Assembly: GCA_027186245.1 (NCBI GenBank)
Contig: CP114484.1
Span: 6,232,001-6,296,000 of the forward strand
Origin: Coriaria nepalensis
Lineage: Eukaryota > Streptophyta > Magnoliopsida > Cucurbitales > Coriariaceae
DNA: 64,000 nucleotides
Direction: 5' to 3'
The position numbers and the translations under genes were made by a program. Positions 22,909 to 33,200 of the stretch are shown here, piece by piece (position 1 is the stretch's first letter; each line of letters opens with the position of its first letter). Below the pieces are notes generated by a model. It ran no database searches. It saw nothing but the letters and a program-made list of their open reading frames with translations, and was not told the DNA's origin.

Positions 22909-24060
22909 GCATATGTTGATGCCAATTTAGTATTTTTGACTATGTTGGGTCAAAATAGAATATAAAAGTCAACCCAAATTATGTTAGTCAAAATTGTCAA
23001 GTGAAGTTAGCCGGCCCATCGTACTTGATTCCAAGTACTTTGGTAATGCTATTGCAGCGATTAAGCTAGCTTGAAAGAATTAGGATGAATTGATTACATG
23101 ATAAGTTTTTTTTTTGGCCAAAAGGAAATGGTAGATTGCTTGGTAAGAAATGAAAGACGAAAGAGATACATAGATTTGGATAATATTATATACACATGTC
23201 TTATAATTGAAATGAAGAATTGATGTTGAAAAAGATCACTTGATTTAGAGAAGACATTGAACTAATCAGCTGCAAAATAGGAATATGGCTAGAAAAAGGA
23301 AGCTTGCGGCTTAAGTCATGTAGGATGTCCATAAGAGAGAAAGTGGAGCATTTCCAACGGGTATTAGAAGATAAATAATAGGACATGATCCTGAGTAATT
23401 CGGATGGGCAACCCACATAAACAGTCATCAAAGCATCAATGATGGTCAATCACCTAGAATTTTGCCTATAAATAGAAGAAGTTGTCACAATGTCACTTTA
23501 AAACCACCGTCTCAATACTACAAAGAACACTCACTATGGAATTTAGCTTTCAAATCTTATCTACTAGTTTGCTTTCATCCATTGCTCTACGCTTGTAAAT
23601 TCATATTAATACTATTTATTCTTGTAGTTCCTCAAGTTCCAACACTTGTGAGATTGTATTGTTTGTCCTTTAAACATCGATATATTCTTTCTATTTTCCT
23701 TTGTTACCAGTTAATGTTATATACTTGTCTAGTCGATTTATAGATCAAACAAAGGGAGTGCCCTTGAGTATTTGGCCAGCTTCAATTGCTTTCTTAGTTA
23801 GAAGTCTCCTTTCAAGATTCTAGTCGATGACAGAATTAGGATCTCTCTACGGTATGGGCTAATTAACCTTAAATAAATATAGTATACAGACTACAAAAAA
23901 ATTTCCAATGCATGTATTCAACATCTTAATTCTTATAAACAATCATATCTAAAGTTATAATTCATAGATAGAAATACTTCTCAAACATTACAACTTACAA
24001 AAGTAAAAAAATGGTTATACAAAAGATTAAGTTGAAATAAAAATAATAAAAATATCAAAT
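22909..24060. other. Intergenic, no recognised feature
   Basis: AT-rich sequence with short frames on both strands (for example 23201-23449 on minus, 23462-23743 on plus) that show no family motifs. No repeat structure stood out. Confidence 0.45.
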
Positions 24061-24062
24061 GT

Positions 24063-24690
24063 TTACAATATTTCCTTATGAGTATGCATATTATAAAACC
24101 GTTGTAATATGGGTTCATTTCTAATCATTGCAAGAACATGTTTCTCAATAAATGTAACTAAATAATCATTTATCCAATCATCTCGCATTTGATTACACAT
24201 ATAGTTCTTCACAATCTTCATAGCAAATAATGTTGCCACTAGTAATACCAAAATTAGTTTCACCAATTGATAAACATGTGAAAATGGAATACTCTTCTTA
24301 GTCTTAACAAAACTTTATCCAAATCGTAATCATAATCAAGTTAGACAACCTACCATCAGAACAACATTTATGATATAATTCTAAAGTTAACTATTTAGGT
24401 ACACAAAGTCCACATTTGAGAAATTATAAGATAAAATTCAGCAAGAACAGTCAATCTAGGCTTCTTAAATGATGTAAAAATATCACTTAGATTCAAGCCA
24501 TTTATCGATAAAAGTAATTCGAGATTCACCTCATTAAATCAATTTTTAAACTCTTGAAATTACTTACCAATCCTAGAATTAAACAAACCAATACGATAAC
24601 AATGTCGATTTGTCAATGGTTGAACTCCACGTCTTGGTCTCCCTGAAATCACTAACACATCATCCATGTTGCAAATGAGAATGCAATGTT
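24063..24690 (-). pseudogene. C-terminal part of an MYM/TTF-type hAT-related transposase
   Basis: The intact stretch at 24266-24063 reads MKIVKNYMCNQMRDDWINDY, then LVTFIEKHVLA and later ILQRFYNMHTHKE, which fits the C-terminal dimerisation end of zinc-finger MYM-type 1-like (TTF) proteins of plants. Upstream on minus, near 24420-24340, a broken match to LTLELYHKCCSDGRLSNL is visible, and near 24685-24600 NMDDVLVISGRPRRGVQPLT, both in the expected order. Stops and frame changes throughout show a pseudogene. The usual TVERAF-type motif before the C-terminal block is not preserved. Confidence 0.65.
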
Positions 24691-24699
24691 GATTATAAG

Positions 24700-25730
24700 A
24701 TGTAGAAACCTCATTAAGTAACCATTATCATCTATCATCGCTCATTGCTTGTAGATGTTGTTTGAATACTTTAACAAAAGACATGACATTCAAAATGTCT
24801 TGATCATTCTTTTACAATGTCTCTGATCGTTCGTTTGTGATCTCTAAGATATTCTTCATTAAAAATAAAGTAACACAAAGTCAAACGTTTGGATCACTTT
24901 AGTATTGATGATGCTTCACATTTTATTATGTACTTAAATGAATCTTCTAAGAGAATCATAATCACATAAACCACATAATAAAATATAATGCATCTTCTAA
25001 TTGTTCTATGACATTGGTAATTTTCCTCTTTTGAAGAATATCCATTCATTTTCATTAAACATCAATAATGTTCAACAATCTAGCCACAAAATTTCAAAAA
25101 ATTTAACAACGTCAATTTGACTCTTTGCAACACCAATAATTGCCAATTAGAGTTGATGAGTAAAAACAATGTATGTAGAAGGCACTTTGAGTCTCTCTCA
25201 TGATCAAAGAATATTCGTGGTAAGTAATATTTTTACTCACCAATTAGAGTGGATGATGTATATGTAAATATGCATGGGAAGAATATTCATTTTCCTTTTT
25301 TTTTATGTATATCAATAGGTATAATTGGATTAAATACATATTGGATTAAATACTAATATGATTTACACTATAGTGGAAGATGATGATGGCCACGGCTATG
25401 AAGAGGCAGAACATGTGGGTGGGGTCTAATTTGAGGATCATAATACCTTTGAGCAGAGGTCGGGGTCCAATCTAAGGATCAAAGGCTTTACTGCTAGACT
25501 TGATAAGCATTATTTCTAGTACCATTGAGTTATAATATATAAAATACTAGTATATTTTATTTCTTAGATCTTCTAGTCCAGAGTATGGTGGAGAAGAATT
25601 TTTCGGTAGTTAGCGAGAATCAAGTCTAGGATTAGGTTCAAGGAGATGTTTCATAGCCTCACCCCAAGTTTCAAGAGAAGCACCAAATGATAAAGGTAAT
25701 TTGCTAATGAAGAATTAAACTTTTAGTTTT
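24700..25730. other. AT-rich region, possibly more transposase debris
   Basis: It probably continues the decayed transposase on minus for some way, but I can see no reliable motif. No other gene or repeat was found. Confidence 0.35.
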
Positions 25731-25734
25731 TTGG

Positions 25735-26000
25735 CATTGATATCAAGGTGTCAGTTGTTTCTGACACGTTGACATCAACAAGTCAGTTGGTTTTAGACCA
25801 TTGATGTGAACAAATCAGTTATTTCTGAACAGTTGATATCAATGTGTCAGTTTTTTCTTACCCATTGACATCAATGAGTCAATTATTTTTTAATCGTTGA
25901 TGTCAACATATTTGTTGTTTCTAGACCGTTGATATCAACGTGTCAGTTGTTTCTGACCCATTGACATCAACGAGTTAGTTGTTTATGGATTGTTGATATT
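25735..26000. repeat. Short-period tandem array with TTGATATCAA cores
   Basis: About seven diverged units of roughly 40-50 bases, each with a TTGATATCAA or TTGACATCAA core (itself palindromic or nearly so) followed by variants of GTCAGTTGTTTCTGACC. The unit copies differ at many positions, so this is an old array. Confidence 0.8.
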
Positions 26001-26111
26001 AACAGACCAATTTTATCTGACTTTAATATGTCAATAGGTTAGAAATAATTGATCTGTTGAAATATTAAAGTTAGATAAAATTTGTCGTTGATATCAACAG
26101 TCCATAAACAA
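25979..26111. repeat. Foldback: about 50-bp inverted repeat
   Basis: The arm 25979-26029 is nearly the reverse complement of 26062-26111, around a 32-base spacer. Matching blocks include TTGTTTATGGA and TTTTATCTGACTTTAATAT with their complements. The arms contain the same TTGATATCAA core as the adjoining array, so the foldback looks like an inverted copy of the array's last unit. Confidence 0.8.
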
Positions 26112-26112
26112 T

Positions 26113-26365
26113 TGTCACGACCCAATTTACCGGATTCGTGATCAACGTGAGAACTACGTATATGAAGATACCTAGAAACCTGTATGTGAGAAATATGCGG
26201 TCACACGGCCCTCACAAACCTCTTACTTGTCTTACTTTTAGATTTTAGAATGTGTGGAATATATCCAAACTTAAAGATTCTTTTAATTCATCATAAAGCT
26301 AGTACTTACCGTCCAAATAGCCACTTTGAATAGAATCTGCACTAAATGCAGTAGCGGGACTAAAA

Positions 26366-26404
<39 letters not shown>

Positions 26405-26700
26405 ATATTTATCTATTATATTTCACATTATCTATCCAAATATATAGTGACAGTTCCTAAAGGATTCCACCCTCACTAATCTGAAAGGTTTACAATAATA
26501 TGAAGGGTGAATATAAAACTCAGTGAGAGATAATTACAATCTACTTTGAGTTTAAAATTGGTAAAGACATTCATCAAAACTATCTCACGTTTTTTTTTTT
26601 CCATAAAATAGTGGAGATTCACATATTTATATATTAGTTATATTTTTAAATAATATGAATAATTTTTGGAACAAAACACCCCACATTAAGTTACCTATAT
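26113..26700 (+). mobile_element. Possible solo LTR (gypsy-like)
   Basis: It begins TGTCACGACCCAATTT, a start common in plant Ty3/gypsy LTRs. An (AT)n tract lies at 26369-26400, with TGACAG and AAACTCAGTGAGAG further on, as in such LTRs. I could not find a second LTR, a coding region or a clear 3' end, so the right boundary is a guess. Confidence 0.4.
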
Positions 26701-26960
26701 TTAATTTTAAGTTTACTTTGCTAAAGTAATTATTTAAATTTTAAAAATCACTTTAACAAATTTAAATTTATTTTAATAATATTTTTTCTCTTACATTAAT
26801 TTTTTTATATTAAAAAGTAATAATATTTAATTGATTTAAATAATAAAATAAAAAATATGGAGTTACAAAAAAATTATTAAATAAAATATCATATTATTTA
26901 AAATTAAGTTAAATTAAAAAAAAAAATATAGAGAATTTGATGTGGATCCTCTTAATATCT
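26640..26960. repeat. Dispersed AT-rich repeat (copy A)
   Basis: It shares an ordered series of blocks with 51387-51757: TATATTTAA, TTTACTTTGCTAAAGTAAT, AATTTAAATTTATT and ATTAATTTTT. The similarity suggests a non-autonomous repeat family. Its own ends are unclear. Confidence 0.5.
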
Positions 26961-28220
26961 TAATCACTTTCATTAATAGTCGTGTCAATAGACCTTTTTT
27001 TTTGTTGTTGATATTTTAATTTTATTTTCATAAGTCTACTTTCAAAGTTATTTTGTTATCATAATTTTCTAAAAGAGTCGCAAAGTACCACATAATACAA
27101 ATACATAAGTTAAGGATGAGTAAATCGGATCAGTTCCGACCAATCCGATCCCTATCCGCTATATCTTCATCCAATAGACTCAAAAGTCCTTTCGATCAGA
27201 TTGGATCGATTACACTAGAAATGAGTCGATAGTTTGATTTGATTAGATCACACCGAAATTTTATCTTACTTTATTTTATTTTTATTATTTATTATTTTTA
27301 AATTAATTGATTGATTCTTTATTAAGATATTTTTTATTCATAATTAAAGTTTTTTTTTCCTTGTATTCTATTTATGAATCATTAATTAAATTTTCTTAAA
27401 ATACATTTGACTTTTTTATTAAGTCATTATTAAAATACATTTTCATTCAAAGAAAATTAAGTTATCCATTAGTTATATTCATATATGATCGGACCAAAAA
27501 CTAGTTGAATGTCTGATCTAACTAAGAACTTGTCGGATGTTCGAATTAACCGAATTCTTTTAATTTTAATTTTAATTATTATTTCTTATTTAAGGAATTT
27601 TTATTTTTAAATTAATTGATTAATTCCTTATTAAGATAATTTCTATTATAATTAAAGTCATTTTTTTTAAACTTTCAAGTATTTCTATTTATGAATCATT
27701 GATTAAATTTTCTTAAAATATTTTTGATTTTTTCATCAAGTCTCTCTTAAAATGCATTTTCATTAAAGAAAAATTAAAATTTCCATTTATTACATTAATT
27801 ACTTTATTTATTTTTCTCCCTCTCAATATTTATTACTACTCGTCAATATATATAAGAAAGAAAAAAAAAAGGGCATCCAACAATCCGACATTTCCGGCTC
27901 TAGTCGAATTAGATTAGATGACATATAAATTTGGTCGGGTAGCTTGGATCAGATCGACAGTCTAATTAGATCAGATCAAATAAAATGATTGACCATTAAA
28001 CACTGGATTTATTTGTATTAAGAAAACTTGAGAGAATTTACTCATAACTTTAAAATTTTTAAAATTTAAATTAAAATCTAAAAATTCCACCTATTTGTTT
28101 TTTTGGCAAAAAAACAAAAAATAATAATTCTCGTAATGAAGTCAATGTTTGTTTAGGCTTGGCACTCATATTAAAAGTTTTCCTATGGTCCTATTTAACC
28201 CAAATTAATAAGAAAAGACT
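26961..28220. other. Intergenic with GATC-rich repeats
   Basis: Within 27120-27250, 27485-27545 and 27885-27985 short motifs such as GGATCAGATCG and CCGATCC recur on both strands, a layout like the subterminal repeats of hAT-type elements. I could not find matching terminal repeats or target duplications. There is no coding region. Confidence 0.4.
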
Positions 28221-28225
28221 ATACC

Positions 28226-29925
28226 ATCGATTAGAGGTGGCATTTCGTGCCGGCACTGCCCAATTTGAGCACGACATGAATTGTGTCATGTCATGTCGAA
28301 CACGGATTGGCCCGTGTCGTGTTTATGCCCGTGCCCCTTGCCTAAAAATAAGGGCACGACACGATACATACATAGTAACAGGTCATTAACATGCCGTGTT
28401 GCCCAGTAGATTCGTGTCGTGCCCGCCTAGTGAACCCATGCCGTGCTCAGCCAATGAGCTCGTGCCGTGCCCGGCCAGTGAGCCCGTGCCGTGCCCGGCC
28501 AGTGAGCCCGTGCCGTGCTCGGCCAGTGGGCCCGTATCGTGCTCGGCCTATAGCCCGTTTCTTTAACAATCTTTATTTTTTTGAATCAGATATTCAGAAA
28601 TCAGACGCAGTCATTACTCACTTCATAGCCATATAGGCTAGTAGAGTAGCAATTATGATACTCGACGAGTCGATTGACCCGTCGAGTAACAAGAAGTTAT
28701 GTGGGGCTTTCGATCCATTGAGTATCAAAATTGCTAATCTATAAAGTAAGTAATGATTGAGTCTATTTCAAAGAAATGAGATTAGTAATATCGTTTAAGA
28801 CTATCTCGATACAATAGAAAAAAAGAAGAAAGTCGAAATCAGTACATGAATGACAAAAATGCATTACTATACATTAGAAGTTAGTAACATTTTAATAGAT
28901 AAATTATTTAACTACATATTATAAAATAAATAATAGATCTGTTGTACAATTAGAAGTTAGTATCATTTTAATAAATAAATTATTTTACTACACATTATAA
29001 AATAAGTAAATACTTATTATTAATAATTATTATTTAGTAAATTATAAGCTAGTGTAATTAATAATTAAAATTATAAATAAACTATAAAAAATATTATTTA
29101 ACCAAATAAGATCTTACATTAATTGAAAAGTTTTAAAAAGTTCTAGAACTAGGAGGCATTTTTGTGTCCATGCCTCCCACAAGTCCAAAAAGGTCGTGCC
29201 ATGCTCCGGGCAAGCACGAAAAATCCATGCCATGCCTGCCTGCATAATTGGGCACGACATGGCCCGATACTAGTGTCGTACCCGTGCTTATATCATGCTT
29301 TTGTCTTGGCATGCCATGCATACTTGTGTCGGCTCAGCTCATTTTATCACTTTTATTATTAATAATTAAGGATATCACGTTATTATTATACCGATTTAAA
29401 ATGGAACACTATCGATAATAGGGCCTCTACCCTAAAGATTTTAAAATGACACGTCTTGCTGGGCCAACCCGTGAGCATGCCCAATGCAGCCCGTGCCATT
29501 TATTACACCTAAGCCCGACACATATAAGTGTGCTAGGCTTGGTTTTAAATTTGGGCCCACGTGCCGACTTGAGCATGGCACAGGTGCCCATAACAAAGCC
29601 TGCGAGCCTCTTATGTAAGTTGACACACGGGCCAACCCGAGTATGACCCCCGTAATAATTTACTACACAATCTCTTATAATTTATACAATAAACCAGAAA
29701 AAAAAAATTAAAATCAAATGTTACTAATGTTATTTAGACCCGTATAAGGCACTCGTCTAAGACCCCCCCGTAGGGTCCATAACAGGCTTGCCTTTCAAGC
29801 CTGGCACAACAGACATTTTGGCCGGGACTGACCTATACACAGACCATACCTAACGGGCTTAGCTAAATGGATCCAAAACAACTTGTAAAGCCATGCCAGC
29901 CGACCTGTTTTGACATCTCTCCCTT
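28226..29925. mobile_element. GC-rich hAT-like repeat region
   Basis: The left edge TAGAGGTGGCATTTCGTGCC resembles the ends of plant hAT elements. Subterminal zones at both sides (28226-28560 and 29150-29920) are packed with short GCCCGTGCC / GGCACGG motifs in opposite orientations around an AT-rich core. The far right edge reads AGAGATGTCAAAACAGG on minus, also hAT-like. The terminal repeats do not pair well and I found no 8-bp duplication, so it may be two overlapping or truncated elements. At 28650-28735 it shares a motif with the hAT element in MED8. Confidence 0.45.
28410..28555 (+). repeat. 24-bp tandem repeat, about six units
   Basis: The unit CGTGCCGTGCCCGGCCAGTG plus GAGC (24 bp) is repeated with small changes. 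It reads as repeated CRARPVSP in one frame, which is a by-product of the repeat and not evidence of a protein. It is far more GC-rich than the surrounding DNA. Confidence 0.85.
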
Positions 29926-30215
29926 ACCCAGTAAAATGGTCCGCTAAACATAAGGATCAGGTAATTTGCCCTTTTAATTTTTGTGATGAGTAATAATTAT
30001 GAAAATAACAAATTGAATTCTCTCTTCTCGCTTTCCTTTCCGTCTGTCCAAACACAACTTCAGATCAGATCACATAAATTCTCGGCCAGCACCCTACGCG
30101 GTGAGTGTGATTCCGTTTCCCTTTCTACTTCAGACCATTGCTCTCAACAGGTTTCCTCTTTCTTCTAAAAATCTCTGAGGGATTAAGCAAAGAAAGCCGT
30201 GTGATAGAAGAAGCT
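29926..30215 (+). promoter_or_regulatory. DWF5 promoter and 5' UTR region
   Basis: Only about 290 bases separate the repeat region from the DWF5 start codon. It contains a pyrimidine-rich leader (about 30020-30170). No clear TATA box is seen at a normal distance. Confidence 0.4.
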
Positions 30216-33200
30216 ATGGCGGCAGAGGCGAAGACTGTGCATTCCCCGCTGGTCACATATGTTTCTATGCTATCACTTCTTACTCTCTGTCCTCCATTTG
30301 TAATCTTACTGTTAAGTCATCTTCTTTCTTCTTTCGTATATTTTGCGTTTTTCTTTTTCCTCGAGAAAATTTGTAGGATTTCGACTGTTCTGGAGCGGCG
30401 GTAGTGATAAATTTGAATCAAAACGGGGTGACTAGATTGGATCTTATTTAGTATTGATTACCGATCTTGTCTGTTTTCAACTTTCTGGCTATATGCGTTA
30501 CATATTGAGATGCATGTCTTTGAGAAAAGAATCTAAAAATGGAGATTGAATCTTCTGTTTAATCGAGGAGAAAATGCAGCCAATTAGAAGGAATGGAATT
30601 TAAGAAATTCGAGTCATTATATGTCTATTGGTGAAAAAGGGCTAACTTGAAATGAAAATTTTTAAAGTTGTCCGAAACTGAAACTATCCAATCATTGCAC
30701 TTTCTAATCATGTCTGTTTTTCAGAGCTTTCTGGTCTGATATGCTATAAAACCAGAGCAGCATTCATTCCTTTAATGTGCAAAACTTAATAATGAGGCTA
30801 TATTGAGTGGAAAAAATCATCTTTATAGCAATTCACAAAATGCCTAAATTTTGTTGTCGTTATAAAATAAGTGACCCTATCTTCTAGTTCGGTTGATGGG
30901 ATCATTTGATTAATAAAAGTAGTAAGTGTAGCAATGATAATATACTAATCCTGCCGCTATTTTGCTTAACTAAGCATCTGAGGATGATTAAATGACCAAG
31001 AACCAGATCGTGTGTAAACGTGATGTAGATCTTCTATGGAGCTGGTTGTTGGAAAGTTCTTTCTGCTGGCCTTTTTGATGTTTATGGAAAAGATATTGGT
31101 GAAAATTTATACATATTTCTGAGGATTGTTTCCACTCCATGCAGATGGTACACTATGGTACATGCTGATGGATCTATATCCCAGACCTTTGATTACTTGA
31201 GAAAGAGTGGGTTGCAGGGATATATAAATTTATGGCCTAGACCAACTGCCACTGCTTGGAAAATAATTGCATGCTATGGTGCCTTTGAGGCTGCTCTTCA
31301 GCTTCTTCTACCTGGTAGAAGGGTTGAGGGCCCGATATCTCCAACAGGAAATCGGCCTGTGTACAAGGTATTAGGTCCCCGATGTTTTCACAATTTACTA
31401 AAAGAGTTACTATCTTCTCTAGATTTGCTTCCGTGTACTTCATATACTATCTTTTGAAAGGGGTTTCTGTTACTTTTCTGGCATTTAGCGTTATTTATTT
31501 TGTAATTAAGTTTATTATTACATCCCCTTATAATCTTTATTTGCATGTTACAGGCAAATGGCATGGCTGCATATATAGTGACCTTAGTTACCTATGTTGG
31601 CTTCTGGTGGTAAGACTCCATTATTTAAGTTCCGGCATGTAAAACATGTAAAAAAATGCTCTAGATCATGAAAATTTTGTATCCTTAGAAAAGGCTCTAA
31701 GAATTTTTCCATGTTTTACTGATGCCCCGTAGCAGCCTTTATATTTTACTTGGTGAAAACCTAGTCTTTGCTTACTCTTCATCCATTGCTCGTTTTCTTA
31801 AGAGTAATTGATATTAGCCCTATCAGCAAATTGTACACTCACAGCATCTGTTCTCATCTACCAACCCTACGTGATTCTGTCAGTCCTCTCTGCCGACCTG
31901 AGTTATTAATTGCTTTGTGTACACTTCCTTTAACTGGTCTACTTAGAATTGCAATGTTTGATGCGAGCTAATTATCTCCTTATAGCATTTCTTCTGTGTA
32001 GGAGCATGTCTGATCCGACTTCTGCTTATCGTCTACTTCTCAACTGCACTTGACAACTCTTTTCTTTTTTAATCTTTCAGGTTTGGCATATTTAACCCCT
32101 CAATTGTTTATGATAATTTGGGGGAGATATTCACAGCGCTCATTTTTGGAAGCTTCATATTTTGTATCTTTTTGTATATAAAAGTGAGTATACAGACTCT
32201 TTCTAACACAATAGCTTTGGGAATATACCAATCCTTATTCTTTTCTGACTCTAGTCTTTATATATATATGCAAGGGTCATGTGGCACCATCTTCCTCTGA
32301 TTCTGGTTCTTCTGGGAATTTTATAATTGATTTCTACTGGGTAGGTGCTTTTATTCTCTTTTTGATTCTATATGCCTGCTCTATTTTGGAAAGGAATGAT
32401 AATTATAGCAGAATCTGGAAGAAGCTCATCATGTTTTCTGGATGATTTTATAAATGAGAATCCATTCGATAACCATGGGATTTCAGCATCTTTGTCAATT
32501 TATGAAGTCGAGGTTCTTTTTCCTTTTTTTTCCCCCCTCAAACTTCATTCAAGATCAGTAGGCGATAAAAGTTAAAACTTTGAACTGTTTCCCTCCCCCA
32601 TTCAAATAGTATGTTGTGCCTATCCATCTAAGAAATTACAATTTGTGAAAGATATTACTTTTAAAATTTGTTCTATATAATAACTCATGATTGTAATTTG
32701 ATGTACATGTGCTTTGATGTGTATCTCTGGAGGTGGCTCTTAGTCTCTGGTTTCGAGCCTCCCACTATTTTATATCATTCTCATGATTGATAAAATCTTC
32801 TGGGCTTATCAAAGATTAACATATTTTCTTGCCTATATCATGTTCCTCAATGAAAGTGCCTTCCAAGTCTCGTTTCTCTTGCAGGGTATGGAGTTGTATC
32901 CTCGAATCGGTAAAAGCTTTGACATTAAGGTGTTCACAAATTGCAGATTTGGGATGATGTTATGGGCAGTTCTTGCCTTGACCTATTGCATAAAGCAGGT
33001 ATTAAGCCCTCAATATAGCTGGTTGATTACTTCCTCTTTCCTCATTTGGTGGTCTCCCTACCCTTCTTTGTTTGTAGGCCATGAGAAAGAACTCAATAGG
33101 TTGGTTGACGTAAAGAAAGGAGGTCTTGTTTGGAATTAACTCAAACCACTCTTAGCTTAATTATATAATCATTGGAAATTCAACCTACCTTTTAATATAT

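Noticed and set aside
25735..26000. CRISPR-like regular repeats
   Set aside because: Repeats are diverged and contiguous without unique spacers, and the genome is a plant's.
28391..28636. ORF with repeated CRARPVSP
   Set aside because: The repeat comes from a 24-bp tandem DNA repeat divisible by three; there is no start context, splice signal or family match.
28226..29925. Complete hAT element with target duplication
   Set aside because: The left and right edges look hAT-like but do not pair well, and the flanking 8-mers do not match, so only a hAT-like region is claimed.
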